From positions 9,075,201 to 9,139,200 of the forward strand of contig OZ038422.1 in NCBI GenBank assembly GCA_964036155.1: DNA of 64,000 nt, written 5' to 3'. Within the stretch, counting starts at the first letter, position 1. The number at the start of each line of letters is the position of its first letter. This DNA is from Diploscapter coronatus. Its lineage: Eukaryota > Nematoda > Chromadorea > Rhabditida > Rhabditidae. A model generated the notes under the pieces. The model was not told the origin of the DNA and ran no database searches. It worked only from the letters and a program-made list of their open reading frames with translations. Of the stretch, positions 1-18,483 are shown in pieces. The position numbers were made by a program, and so were the translations under genes.

Positions 1-5938
<5,938 letters not shown>

Positions 5939-7748
5939 AGGACTAGATCACTGAGCCACCACCATCCCATTCCTACATAGCAGGACTACAGTAAACCCCC
6001 TTTTTTATTTGTTTCGGTACTTATTCATTTTCTTTTGTATTCTATTCTTGGCTTGATAATCTTATCCAATATTTTTCCTGATCTTTATCTTTCTAACCAG
6101 ATTTATTTTCTTTGTAATCTAACTTTCTGGTAACTCGTAGTTAGTCTCTATTTCTTTTTATTTTCATTCCTGCGTAAGTTCAATCTGATGTGTTTATCAG
6201 TGTTCATGATTTTACGCTGGAATCTAAAATAGTTTTTTTCTTCTTTATTTATTTTTTTTTGTTCGAAGTTAAATTTATTTGACTCGATCTTATTATTTTA
6301 TAGAGCTATTCGTTGAATACATGTGATTTTCAGAGATCCATGTACTTTTGGAATAGGCTTGTTTTTATTCTGTTGTGATCGGAAAAGTTTTAAGGCAGAT
6401 GTTCGTTGATGGATTTTTGAGTTCTTTATCTCTGGGTGAATTTGAGAAATAATATTCTTCTCGAGATCTCATCTTTTCGCCCAGAGTTTCTTCTTTTGTT
6501 CGAAACAAGAAAGATGTGTTGTTGGTACCTTTTTCGTAATCGTTTTGTAATAAATATCAGCCAAAAATGATCTATTCAAAACATTAAAAATACTGTTGCA
6601 CGAAGCAGTGAAATATCTGCTGAATTGTGAAAGAAGCTTTTAGTTCAATTTTTAGAGATCAGCCGACTTTTTCGAGAAGTACAACTTTGAATTTTGGGTG
6701 AGTAAATTTTTCTATACAGCGATAGACTAGCAATTGAATTACGATATTCTGTTTGGAAGATCAAAATTTCCATTTCTGTTATATCGTAGAAGACATCAAT
6801 ATTGGAAGTGGGTTCTTGCGCGCGATTATCTTTCGGGTGCGATTTTTGGCATTTGAGCAAATTTTGAGCCCACTTACAATATCTGTCTTCGACGATAACA
6901 TTTCGGTGGCAATCCTAAAATCTCACAGCTTTAGGAGTAGTAAGCATGGAAATCTCCTATTCACTTTGCTTTTTATGGTTTCCTTCAAAAGTTGCGATGT
7001 TTCAAATACCTTTCGGATGTTTTAACATTTTCCTCCATCCTACGAATTCTCTATCAGACTATATCTCTGGATCTTTCCAAATGACTGCGTTAAGTTATTC
7101 CCAGAATGAGGCAGACTGAATTAGGGGGGAAAGGGAAGAGAGGAGTCAGTGTCCCTAGAAGGACCGTTTAATAGAGGGTTTGACTTGCAAAATGTCTCAT
7201 GAACGAGATAGCACGCAAGACGAGGGGAGCTGAGAGAAATAAGATTGAAGGAAGAAATATTGATGAGTGAGGAAGCGTGTTAAGTGGAGAGAGTGCAGAA
7301 AGCGCAGATATGACCAACACCCCACAAGCATCATCTTTTCCCCTTTCCTTCTCCGTCCTTCTCTTTCTCTGTCCCTCTATTTTTCGAGGTCTATTTCTCT
7401 ATTTGTATAATCCACTTCCTCGCTCTTTTCTCAAACTATTTACTATAGTTCTTTGACGATTTTCGATGAATTTTATTCTCGTTTGATTATAACCTCTTCC
7501 CAAATTTGTCTATCAATTTTTTGATTACACACGTTTCCTGCTTTTCCTCAGACATCGAATTCATTCTAGTTTGTTCCTGATTTTTCCTGTAAAAATATTC
7601 AACCTTTCGATTTGCTTGAATTTTCTTTATACTGGAAAATGATGTGATTCATTTGAGTGTCAGTCAGTGGAAATTGCATCATCAATATCGAACGAAGATA
7701 CGACTGCACGATTACTGAAGGGAGAAGCTTTGAAATCGGCAAACCAAA
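5939..7748. other. Intergenic region between zfr and aha-1
   Basis: AT-rich, no supported gene. The first part is the zfr 3' UTR, with an AATAAA-like motif near 6550. A purine-rich stretch around 7120-7300 and a pyrimidine-rich tract at 7320-7400 precede aha-1 and may belong to its promoter or 5' UTR. No RNA gene seen. Confidence 0.5.
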
Positions 7749-10700
7749 ATGTCGCATGATCCGTATTTGGATGGGTGGCAGGGAGGAAGGTAGAATTTTG
7801 AAGTTATTTAATTTTCAAAAAAATTATGAATGTTCTATTCCTGACTTTAAGAAGTGATTTGCCATTTTATCCAAGTTCATCCTCATAATTTTTTCAAATT
7901 TGTGAGGAATTTTATCCAAACACAGGGCCCGCAAACTTCGCCCCTTGCATTTTTCTCTTCTGTTCAAAAAGTGGTCATTTTCAGTCTCGATGACGAAGAC
8001 ATTGGAATGGGAATGCCTTGCGGGAAGTACGCGAGGATGGACGGGTGTGACGAGATGAATGAGAACAAAGAACGATTCGCCAGGGAAAACCACAGTGAAG
8101 TAAAATTTTCGAATCATTTCTTCATTTCGAAAAATCCACATCATCTGGGATGCAGACTTGCAACTTTTATAAAAATTGTCAACCGCAACCGCACTTGTGA
8201 TCATTTATTTACAGGTTTGCTGGGATGAGGAAGAATTTACTCGTCCCAGATTTTTGACGATTTTTCCGTCCCTTCCCCAAAAAAATCGAATTTTCCTTAC
8301 CCTTGCACATCAATGAAGCATGTTGAGATGTAATTTAGGAATATGTTTAATTTTTCGTGAAATGAATTATTTATTTTCAGATTGAGCGACGCAGACGCAA
8401 CAAAATGACGCACTACATCAATGAATTGGCCGAGATGGTGCCTCAATGCGCCGCGTTGGGAAGGAAACCCGATAAATTGACCATCCTCAGAATGGCTGTC
8501 TCACATATGAAGGCCATCAGAGGACAGCAACAGCAGGTTCGATATTTCATTCAACCTATTTCATTTTGCGAAAGCATTCCATTCAAATTTTCTTACTATT
8601 CTAACAAGGAAGATTTTTGAAGTGTCCGCCTCCAATTTGGCTGATTTTCTTTATCAAAGGGGGTATTTCATGACGTTGATCACGAATCTGAAGTTATAAA
8701 GTGCTGACAAACGACGGTTCAGAAGGGAAACGTGAGCATTGTTCTATGTAGCAGGGAAAGGTAAATGTAGTGCTGCGCAGTAAAGGAAAGTAGAAAAATA
8801 ATGTATGCTAATTTCTGATTTCAATTTTGCATGCAATTTTCTGCGTTGCAAAACGACGTTTGCTTTACCCTACCCGAACTGTTGCCCATCAGCAGTTTTT
8901 GACTTCAGATTCGTGAACAACATCATGACATACCACCTTTGATAAAAAAAAAATCAGCCAAACCAGAGGCGAACACTTCAAAAGAACTCGATTGACCCTG
9001 AAAATCAAATTGTGTTTTGTAAATGATAGGTAGCCATTTCAGGACGAGACAAACTACAAGCCCTCGTTCCTGTCCGATCAGGAACTGAAGCATTTGATTC
9101 TGGAAGCAGCCAATGGCTTTTTGTTTGTCGTCTGCTGTCAGACTTCGAGAATTATCTACGTGGCTGATTCGATTGTTCCCGTGCTCAACATGAAGCCGGC
9201 AAGAGTTTCTGAGAACATTTATTCCGATATCATTGCAAATATTCAATTTTTTAGTTCATTTTATCTTCAAGATTTCGAAAAAAAAACTTTTCTTGCGAGG
9301 AACTATTATATTTTTCAGGAAGACTGGCTACATCGTCAAATGACTGATCTGGTTCATCCCGACGACCACGAGAAGCTGCGAGATCAGCTCTGTGGGGGCG
9401 AAGTCGCTGCCAGCAAATTCTTGGATCTCAAAACTGGTTAATTTCTTCGAAACAAAAAGTGAGAATCCAAAAATCCGCATTCCAGGAGCAGTGAAGAAAG
9501 ACAGCGCCACTTCACGAATCCACATGAGCTGTCGACGGGGATTCATCGTTCGAATGCGGGTTGGACCGCTTGAGCCACTGCATCGACTGAGAAACAGAAG
9601 GCCCATTTTCCAGTATGGAGGTAGGAATTTTGAAATGTCTTACGTTTAAAACGTTTCTCTGGTGAAGGATCAGTTATTCTAACCAGAATGTGTCGTCTTT
9701 CATAATTATCTTCCTGCTTGAAAGCCATGGTGCAAATACCTTTCAACAAAAATCTATGGAAAAGCGAAAGGATATTTGCAGCCAAAAATACTTGATAAAT
9801 CTCACAGGGGGGAATATCTCATCAATAGTATTTTCCTGTTATCCTAAAGAAACATCGTCTTCTTGCAGGTCACAACTACGTGGTTATGCACTGTACAGGT
9901 TACATCAAGAATGCCGCCCCTGCCGGTATCGATGCACAGACCTCCTCCTGCCTGGTTGCAATCGCCCGGTTGCAAGTGGCCAGCATGCCGCCCTGTGTCG
10001 ATCCCACCACTACAAAGCAATTCTCCGTCCGAATTGCAGAGGATGGAAAGACGACTTTCGTTGATCCTAAAGCCGCTCAAGTGAGTCGTGTTTCTACAAT
10101 GTATATTATTTGGAAAAGCTTTGCTCTGATAAACTGCAACCTTTACTAAGTGAAATTAGAAGATTCTTTAATCCTGATCGTTGCAGGCTGAAAATAATGT
10201 TGCATGAAATAATGAACAGCCGGGAGGAGAAGATTTTCTTCTCCACAATAGTAATAATATAATAGTTGAATTTTCAGATTCTGGGTCTCGGAGTTGATCA
10301 ATTAATCGGTCGAGTTTGGTGGCAGCTTGCACATCCCGCTGACGAACAATTGTTACAGGAAGCTTTTGTTGCTTTATTGAGGTAATTTTTCCTTCATTAT
10401 TAGAATTTGTATTTTTCGTTATTTTAGAGACCAACCGATGCGTTTGAACATCCGTCTCCGCACGCAGAATGATTACGTGCAATGCACAGTTTCCGCCTAC
10501 AAATTCGTCAATCCCTACTCGGAGCAGTTCGAATATGTCGTGGCGACGCACCAAATCCACACCGGAGAACCCATCGATGATCCAAATATGGGGCCAGGTA
10601 GTTGATTTTCGACTTTAATGCAAATAGATTTTTTGTTGTATTTCATTAGTCTTTTTATTCTACACATGTTTAGAAAAGCTTGCCAAAATGATCGCTTTTG

Positions 10701-11060
10701 CAACGTTTTTTTTTCAAACTTTCTAATAATTGAAACTTCATTTGCATAGAAGCTGATGATTATGAATTGGAGAAAGTCGAACAGTGCATTTCATCGTTTG
10801 AAGAAAAGTCTACTTCAAAGATGACCAATCTGAACATTTCAGGTCCGATGTGGCAGCCAGGCAATGGGAATCTTCCCCCAGCCGGACCATATTCCGCTCC
10901 GACCGATCCGACAGCCGCCGGCCTGCCTCCCTATGGAGCACAGGACTGGCAGAGTCAGCCAACCAGCGGGGAGTCGTCTGCCGGATCGAGGAACACGCAG
11001 CCCGATCCCTGGGCTCAGCAATGGGGCACCGATCCGCAAATGTTCCACCCCTCCATTTGA
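7749..11060 (+). CDS. aha-1: AHA-1/ARNT bHLH-PAS transcription factor
   Basis: Ten exons: 7749-7789, 7985-8099, 8381-8536, 9043-9198, 9319-9436, 9486-9620, 9869-10080, 10278-10381, 10428-10597, 10843-11060; 474 residues. The start is the ATG of a 41 nt exon ([13 protein letters not shown]), which splices in frame to [18 protein letters not shown], as in nematode AHA-1. The basic region is [19 protein letters not shown] (about residues 39-57) and the helix-loop-helix runs through [20 protein letters not shown] begins at [24 protein letters not shown] spans roughly residues 310-410 and includes [16 protein letters not shown]. The C-terminus is short, Gln/Pro/Gly-rich and ends MFHPSI. It is the common dimer partner of AHR, HIF and SIM-type factors and acts in the nucleus. 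The exon 4 end is ambiguous: a GC donor at 9199 or a weak GT at 9205, both in frame. Confidence 0.96.
7923..7984. repeat. Possible hAT-MITE end at the 3' end of aha-1 intron 1
   Basis: CAGGGCCCGCAAAC and the following roughly 60 bases resemble the left end of the element at 5349 (shared CGCAAAC, pyrimidine run, CATTTT, TTCAARAAGTRGT). No matching right end was found. The segment runs up to the TTTTCAG acceptor of aha-1 exon 2, so the element end may supply that acceptor. Confidence 0.4.
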
Positions 11061-11796
11061 TTTCAGGGAGGATTTGACTAATTTATTCACCACGTTCATT
11101 ACTTTTCAACTTCATGAAAATTCTATTGACAGCAACGAAAACCTCGATTTTATGTCGTATCGAACTGAAAAATGGAAAGGGCATTTCTAAACTCTAGTGT
11201 TTGGAAATCTGAAACATTTTTCTTTCTAAGGATTCTATGATTTTTCGTAACACTTATGCACAAAATGTATATTCTATTTTAAATTCAGGTCCAGAATTTC
11301 GGACTTTATAAATTCCATGATTATCAACAAAAAAGTGAACCAGAATTTTGTATCATTTTCCTGATCATATTCAGATTTCATGCAGTCCCCCTTCACGTAT
11401 CCTCAAGGTACTTTCTAGTTCATATCGTGTCAAATTCAGAAATTCATACATTACCCCCACATAAAACTTAGATATCTTTCATACTCAACAAATTTTTAGT
11501 CAAGTATTTTTCTGCAAATTGCATTTTCACGATATCACTTTATTCTGATACGTTTCGTATTCGTCTTCTAAAGATTTGCTCTAATTCTCTAAGCCTAATG
11601 TCAACAGTCAAATGATAACAAATAAAAGTAAGATTTTAGAAAACAAGATAATTGCCTGAGATCACAAATCAAAACAAATCCACAACATTATTTCACTGCC
11701 TTTTAAAATATCGTAAATTCGAAGGAAAATGAAACGACAAGTGAAAGAACGAGGCAGACATTTCATTTCTGTAGAAAATTGAAGGATTTTACAATT
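11061..11796. other. Convergent 3' region of aha-1 and mrpl-43
   Basis: AT-rich sequence between two converging stop codons. It should hold both 3' UTRs. No open reading frame or repeat worth calling was seen. Confidence 0.5.
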
Positions 11797-13104
11797 TTAT
11801 TCGGGCGTGTTCTCCTGTTTCTGTCTGGCCTGCTGCAGAACGTATTCAGTCGCGGACATTTTAGACGATTTGTGTCTGCTAAATTCCTTGTCCGGCAGCT
11901 CGACCACGTTCATTCGAGTCGGTTGCCACGTCATCGGGGTCCATTGACCCTGTAATAAAAAAGTAACCAATTCAAAGCATTAATGAGGATAGCTATGAGC
12001 TTTGAATTTCAGAGATAAATCTCAGACATATTCTGGAGACTTGTGCAATAAAAATATAAAGAGGATAACTTTTGGCATCACCAAGCTTTTGCCTTTCCGC
12101 TTCATATATCTGATCGCAAAAGGCTTGCCGATGACTATATTCCGAATTGCCAAGTTTTAAAATTACACCTAAATCTAGAAATATTCAAATTTCTAACGTG
12201 TGTTCGTTCAAATTGAACGTACTTATTTCATTTTTCTGTATCTTATAAATGATTGAATGAGAAGAGAATAATCTGTTTACCTGTATGGAAGGACATTTGC
12301 TAGTCTGGCAACTGACCAACTTGACGATGTCCTCTCCACTCCTCTGCAGCAGTAGATTCACGTCCCTCTCGACGTCCTGTAAAATAACATTTATTGAATA
12401 AGAACTTGTTTTTCACATTTTCTATCAGAACTAACATGTTGACCTCATTTCTTTTCAATTTTCAGAAACTCCAAAGTGTGACAACTATCGTACCTGCATG
12501 TCCTTGTTGGTGGGGTACATTTTGAGCGTGTTTCCATTTCCATATTCAGCGACGATTTGCGGTGATCGATTTCGAATCGGCTGCACGTAAAACACGACCG
12601 AGGGATGAGTGCTGCCTAAAAAGAGGGAATGAAGGAGTTTGACAGACAACGAATGAAAGAAATTACCGTATTGAATGAGACGATTCGCGATGAAGTTGCG
12701 CATGCCGACACTGTTTTCGTTCTGAAATTAAACTAGTTTATTCGTTGGAAACTGCACTAGGATTTTGTTTCTTTATCAGTACCATTCACGTAGAATTGCT
12801 TAATTTTCCCAGCGATCTATCCCCTTATCGATTCAAAATGCCTGTTAAAAATGTATGCTAATCATTGGGCTCAATTTCCCAAAAATACAAACAAAAAAAA
12901 GTCACCGATTCTTCATTTTTCCATAAAAAAAAATATTACCTGTTTGCAAAAGTAGAAAGTGACCCTGTGCAGCTGAGGGATGTACCTTGTGACCCCGTTG
13001 TTGAGTGGCTGCGTGGGGACGCCCTCGAATCTCCAGCCATAGTTGAGCGATTTGGCTGCCGTGTAGAGCTGCTTCAGACGGTCCACTCGATAGACTGCCG
13101 GCAT
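11797..13104 (-). CDS. mrpl-43: Mitochondrial ribosomal protein L43 (mL43)
   Basis: Five exons on the minus strand: 13104-12940, 12721-12667, 12615-12494, 12376-12281, 11949-11797; 591 nt including stop, 196 residues. The core shows NGVTRYIPQLHRVTFYFCK, RNFIANRLIQYG, PSVVFYVQP and PQIVAEYGNG, then CPSIQGQWTPMTWQPTRMN. This is the L51/S25/CI-B8 (thioredoxin-like) fold as in MRPL43. The protein is part of the large subunit of the mitochondrial ribosome. The first ATG gives MPAVYRVDRLKQLY, a basic N-terminus compatible with mitochondrial import. C-terminal tail ENTPE. The start lies 305 bp from the divergent hydrolase gene. Confidence 0.95.
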
Positions 13105-13409
13105 TTCTTCTGGAAAATGAAAATTCAAAGAGAAACGAAAAACAAAGTTCAGGTTCAAGATAAATAGGGAATTGCTGAAAATGAGTTCTTGCGCCAAATT
13201 TTAACAGATCGATTTCCGCTAAAATTTTCAAGAAAAATTATAATAAAAATTCCGAAAAAAATTAAATATGAAAAGCGAATTTTGAACACCACAACTTCTC
13301 CAAAAATCGCCTCGTAAGTGTCACACTACACTTCAAAGTCCTTGATTTTCTCTCGCCACTTTTTTGTTTTCTCTCGCAATTTTTATTTTTCCCGCTTCCG
13401 AATTTCGAA
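13105..13409. promoter_or_regulatory. Divergent promoter of mrpl-43 and the ABHD gene
   Basis: Only 305 bp separate the two divergent start codons, so both promoters and 5' UTRs must lie here or extend into the neighbours. The segment is AT-rich. A pyrimidine-rich stretch (13340-13400, repeated TTTTCTCGC) precedes the ABHD start. No TATA box was obvious. Confidence 0.6.
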
Positions 13410-15787
13410 ATGGCCGATGCATCGGTGTTGGAGAAGAATGAAGACGCGCAGAATGTGCAGGATCATGTGGACGAGTCGATCTACCCGACATCGTCTACAA
13501 CAAACAAAGGATTCTTACAGTAAGTCTTCTAGTTATTTCAAACAATTTTATTTCTTCCTAGATATTTCTTCAGCTGGGGATCCCCGAATGAGGGAAAGCT
13601 CATCGCTGCGGAAAAGCGTATGATGTCGTCGTCAGGCATCACTAATTACAAGTCCAAATTCGTCAAGGCAGGTTTCCTATGATTTCTTTAAAGATGTTTC
13701 TTCAGAATAAAAAATAACACTTTCTCAACACATGTTTGTAACAGCGTTAGAACGATCTAGAACATGGAATATTTCTGTTAAGTTAAAAGATTTCGTCTCC
13801 GTTTGGCAATTTATCTGACTGATTTATTGAACTTTCAGGCTCGCTTCAAGTCAAGCGAGATCTACACGATGACAGTGGAATGCAAGGCTGAAGATAAAGA
13901 GCCCGACCCGATTGTGCTGATGCACGGGTTCGGCACGGGCTCTGCAATATGGTGCAACAACTTTCATGAACTCGCTGCCAAACACGATGTCCATGCATTC
14001 GATTTGCTTGGTTGGCGATTTTTTTTTGTTTTGAATAACCTCAAATATTATTCATCTAGTTTTTTTGAGGAAAGAGTTCATGATTTTTTCCTTTGGATTC
14101 TTCGTTCTTTTTGAAAGTTTTCTTTAAAAAAAAAACATGATTCTTAAACTGAGGACTGCATGAATCGTCGGAACTCCTTTTCAAATTCATTGCATTTTCA
14201 GGATTTGGTCGTTCCGCTCGCCCGAATTTCAGCAGCGACGGCACTCTGGCCGAGCTGGAATTGGTGGAGACGATCGAGGACTGGCGCAAGGAAATGGGCA
14301 TCGACAAAATGTATCTCGTGGGACACTCGTTCGGTAAGAGATTATCAGAACTATATCCGTTGAAAAATGAGGATATCAGGAATAAGATTTCATCAAAATT
14401 TGACCTTTTCCTTATATTTTCCCACGTACTCATTAAGAATTTTGATACTTTCTATTGTTTCTACATTGATTTCAAGAATTTAATGTTAAAATTTATGTTT
14501 TTATTTTTTTATTTTCTAGTTTAACAAATTTCAGGTGCCTACATCGCATCTTCCTACGCTCTGGAGCATCCTGCCCATGTAAAACACCTGATTCTGGCAG
14601 ATGCGTGGGGATTTCCCGAGAAAATTCTGCCGACTGAGAAGCAGATCAGCCCATATCCTTGGATGATCTTCCTCGGCAGCGTTCTCGCCTACTTCAATCC
14701 ATTCACTGTGCTGCGGTTGGCCGGGCCGTACGGTAGATATTCGCATTTTTTTTGCATTGACTTCATTAATTTCATTTCCCCATTCTATATTCTACCAATT
14801 CCAATGCAAGGCAAATTACTTTTCAAAGCGAATTTCGGTTCTATTTTTGATTCATTCATTTCGCTGTGCAAGATTAGTGAATTACTTGAGAAATCAATAT
14901 GTTTGAGCAAATTGTTCTGTTAAATTACTGTAACTGGTGGATTTTCAGCCCGGCACGCGATGAAAATCCTCCGTCCAGACATGCAGGAGCGATTCCGAAG
15001 CGAGCGCAGAAGCGACATCTACGACTATCTGTACGAGTGCAATGCACTCAACCCCACGGGAGAGACTGCTTTCATGTCCATGTGTCTGCCCTATGGATGG
15101 GCTAAACGACCTATGATCAGAAGGTGGGGGGTTATAGATTTTTTTTCCATAATTTTATCATTCACTTTACAACTTGTCATAAGAGTGCAAAAGACTATTT
15201 TGTAAGGTGGAATTTAAGTTGTTAGAAAAGAAGAAATAACGCGGATGAAGGAGAACATTTGAAGCATTTTCTTGGACACGCAAAGCTATGATTTACTATT
15301 TTGCAACAATTTGGTTCAGATTCAACGGCATAGATGAGAACATTCCAGCGACATTCATATTCGGCAGCAAATCCTGGGTCGATCCCGGACCGGCTTTCGA
15401 CATTCAAATGCTCAGAAATGACGTCGATGTTCAGGTTTGAGAAGTTTATCACATTTTTTCTTAATTTTTATTCAAACTAGTTAGAATTTTTACTTGCTTC
15501 AAATATAGGCATTTTTGCCTGTCAGAAAATCTCCAGAGAAGCAAGCTAGAGATTCTAAATCTAGCAGTAAAAATTGTCTAAAATTTTAAAATGAATTTCA
15601 ACCACTATTCAGAATCTTTATGAAAATGAGATCTTTCATGCGATTGCAACCCGAATTCTTATAGATAGTCCGTGGTGCGGGTCATCACATTTACGCTGAC
15701 ATGCCCGAGGAATTCAATCGAATTGTGCTAGAAGCCACTAATTATTCACCTGAAAGTCACAACAACGACGACAAAGAGCAGCAATAA
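13410..15787 (+). CDS. ABHD4/ABHD5 (CGI-58) family alpha/beta hydrolase
   Basis: Eight exons: 13410-13519, 13562-13667, 13839-14010, 14202-14333, 14535-14732, 14949-15123, 15320-15434, 15665-15787; 376 residues. Motifs in order: FSWGSPN near the N-terminus, LMHGFGTGSAIWCNN (oxyanion region), DLLGFGRSARP, nucleophile elbow GHSFG with Ser about 172, SKSWVDPG with Asp about 319, and GAGHHIYAD with His about 343 followed four residues later by Asp. The last matches the HX4D motif of this family. A catalytic triad is therefore present. Vertebrate ABHD5 has Asn in place of the serine and is only a lipase co-activator, so this protein looks more like the active ABHD4 (N-acyl phospholipid lipase). 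The intron after 13667 needs a GC donor (gcaggt); the GT four bases later breaks the frame. Confidence 0.93.
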
Positions 15788-16420
15788 TCAAAACGTGAAA
15801 CCACTTGCTTAAAGCTCCTTATTTTGACCTCTTGTATATAGCAATTTGTTGAAATGAATTTACTGTGCCAAAATTACGAATCTGAAAATCTTTTCAACTC
15901 ACATAACTTTTAGGGTAAGTTCTCCAAAATTGTAGCCTCACTTCACTAAAAATTTCACTAATCATTATCCATTGTCGTTTATCGATCTGTGATGTAAATT
16001 GCCTTTGCCAAATTCTATCAAGATCTGCAGGTGTTTAGAATTTCGAATAGTTTCGTTGAAAAGCTAGCAATAAAATTATTTAATTCGAAGGAAACTTCCT
16101 ATTGAAAACATCGTAATGCTCACTTCGGTATCCGTATAATTCGACAACTATCCTACAAATAAAATAAGATTATTTTCGGTTTATTTGCTGGCTCTGGGTT
16201 GAGCAAAAGAGGAGTGTATTTTAGAGGCAAACAGAGTAGTTCTAGAATGGGTGAAGTAGTGAAGGGACAGGTAGATATAACCATTGGATTGGGGAAAGGA
16301 GGGTGATAACAACCTGAAATGAAAATAATTATTCACTAATCAAATTTGAATGACTAAATCTCCTAGGAATTCATTTGGAATAGTGAAAAATGTATTGAAC
16401 AAAGAAAAAAATCCTAGTCT
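15788..16420. other. Downstream region of the ABHD gene
   Basis: Contains the 3' UTR, with AATAAA-like motifs near 16070 and 16158, then AT-rich sequence. No gene seen. Confidence 0.45.
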
Positions 16421-16680
16421 TGTTCCCACTAGATGGAGTCAGTGACTCTCAAAAATTCATGAGGGGATCGTCGGCTTATCCTAGCCACGCAGGACTGGTG
16501 GCCCGGCCCGAGGACAGACTGTTGTTATGTGCAATAGCCGAAGGATTTTTAGGCAAATTTTTCGTGGTTTTATCCACTACCAACATTTCTTAACCCCCTT
16601 GGTTTGGGTTGAGATGGGAGCGAAGTTGAGGCCATGCTCTAGACAGTAATACACAACCATTGCGCTAGACCATCACCTGT
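16421..16680 (-). repeat. Dispersed tRNA-derived SINE-like repeat, copy 1
   Basis: About 260 bp, closely matching 27821-28077. Read on the minus strand it starts GGTGATGGTCTAGCGCAATGG, which contains a good Pol III A-box (TAGCGCAATGG), followed by a body unrelated to tRNA. The B-box is degenerate. Two copies 11 kb apart with independent substitutions mark it as an interspersed element. Confidence 0.65.
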
Positions 16681-17216
16681 AACGATCATAAAATAATCTT
16701 CTTGTTATGTATTCAACAGTGATATTTTGCTGAGTCCATCCAAAATTGATTTTATTAATATTTTAAAAGTATTCTGTGCTAAACCAAATATCGAACAAAA
16801 ACTCGAATTTCAATAACTCGATTGTTATCAGATTGTATCATCAATGTGAATGAACGTTATGAACAATCTCCTATCTTCCAAATAGCTCATTTTGAAAATC
16901 AACAGGTTTTCAGCAGCAATAGAAACGATATCATAACGTTAGTAATCATGGCAAATACTTGGCAATACGAAGTGTCATTTTCGTCGTTTATAACCGATAA
17001 GTAAATACACGGAGTTTTATTCAGCATCCATCTTCAGGTTTTAGGAATCGATTTTTAGTCTGATAAAAATTGCGAAGCATCAATTTAGTAGTTTCATTCT
17101 CCTTTCTTCAATGATCAATTTCAAACTCATTAATTGCACTTTCTCATTTAATCAACTCTTCTACTATTTCCATTTTGAAGTAATATTATGGCGATTGTTT
17201 AGGTCTCTTAACAAAG

Positions 17217-18483
17217 ATGTTAACCAATTTACCAGTCGAAATTATATTGTTGATCTGCGAATATCCCGAATTCAAAGACCTGGGACAATTGGCCTGGACT
17301 AACCATCGAATGATGCAAATAATAAAAAAATATCTGCCGATAGCGCTCGTGCTCGAGAGGAAAACTTTATTCTATCGTAGGAAAATATTCTGTTGTATTC
17401 TCAAAAGTTAACTTTAGTATTTAGTATCTTATAAAAACTACAAAATTTGGGAAGGAAGAATTTGTCTGTTTGATTCATATACTTGCTCAGTAAAAGAGAT
17501 TGCAAAGTTTCACAATTTTTATGAGCCATGTAAAGTAGCAACTACACAGGATAAAGTAAATTCTTATGTTCATTATTTTGAATAATTTCCCAGATTTCAG
17601 ATTTTTGGAATTAACTCATTTCAAAAGGCATTTGAAATATATGACTTGAATACTCGACAAATTTCAAGAGGTCCTACCAACAAATCTATGAGCGATCGAT
17701 TCAAAGAATTTTACAGGCCCAGATCCTCCTGAATGGCGTGAATATGCATCTGTGGCTTATTTCAAAGACAAATTATATTATTTGGGTGGAAAAGATCCTA
17801 AAACAGAGGAATATACGAATCGCGCTGATGTAAGAAGATCGAATGAAAGTCCATGAAATGATTTATCCAGGTTTTAATAGATGGAAAATGGCAAACAGGT
17901 CCTGCTTTTCCTCTTCGAATTAGACATGCTCAAGCAATAACATGTGATGAAATTTTATACGGTCATATTATAGAATGTTCATTATTGTAATTATGGATAT
18001 TCAGTTTTTGGTGGATATCCTAATAAAATGATATATCGATTATCAGACGATGAACGGGAATGGATTGAAATTGGAGAGATTCCAAAAACGCGAATTTATT
18101 TCGAAGTTGCATCGCTAAATGAAAGAATTTACATAACTGGAGGACGGAAATCGTTAGTTTTGTATGATAAATAATGTATCATTATAAATTTAGTGGTGAG
18201 GTATTCAAATCCTGTCTATGTTTCGATCCCTCAGCTCCAGTTGACAGTCGAATTTCTCGAATCGCTGATATGAATTATGCAAGATATCATCATTCACTCA
18301 TTGTCGCTGACGGGAAATTGTATGCTATCGGAGGGTGAGCTGAGATTTTACATATCTTTATACGAAAATATTTATTAACTTAGAATTCAAAAAGCGTTCT
18401 GGGAAGATTTTTGCAATCCAATCGAAGAATACGATCCACAAACGAATAAATGGCGAGAAGTCGGAAAAATTAACATAGAATAA
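17217..18483 (+). CDS. F-box/kelch-repeat protein, intact copy
   Basis: Eight exons: 17217-17376, 17425-17555, 17601-17670, 17717-17829, 17871-17961, 18005-18152, 18194-18334, 18384-18483; 317 residues, all in frame. Residues 1-45 look like an F-box (LPVEIILLICEYPEFKDLGQ, then LAWTNHRMMQIIKKYLP). Kelch-type blades follow, with glycine pairs and following Trp/Tyr: YYLGGKDP, WQTGPAFP, WIEIGEIP, IYITGG, LYAIGG and a C-terminal EEYDPQTNKWREVG. F-box/kelch proteins are substrate adaptors of SCF ubiquitin ligases; that role is inferred. All seven introns are only 41-49 nt. One of them (17671-17716) is easily missed and makes the gene look frameshifted if not removed. About 190 bp upstream and the 3' UTR are shared with the copy at 33057. 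Confidence 0.85.

Noticed and set aside
17671..17716. Frameshift in kelch copy 1
   Set aside because: Removal of a 46 nt GT-AG intron restores the frame, and copy 3 has the same structure; not a lesion.
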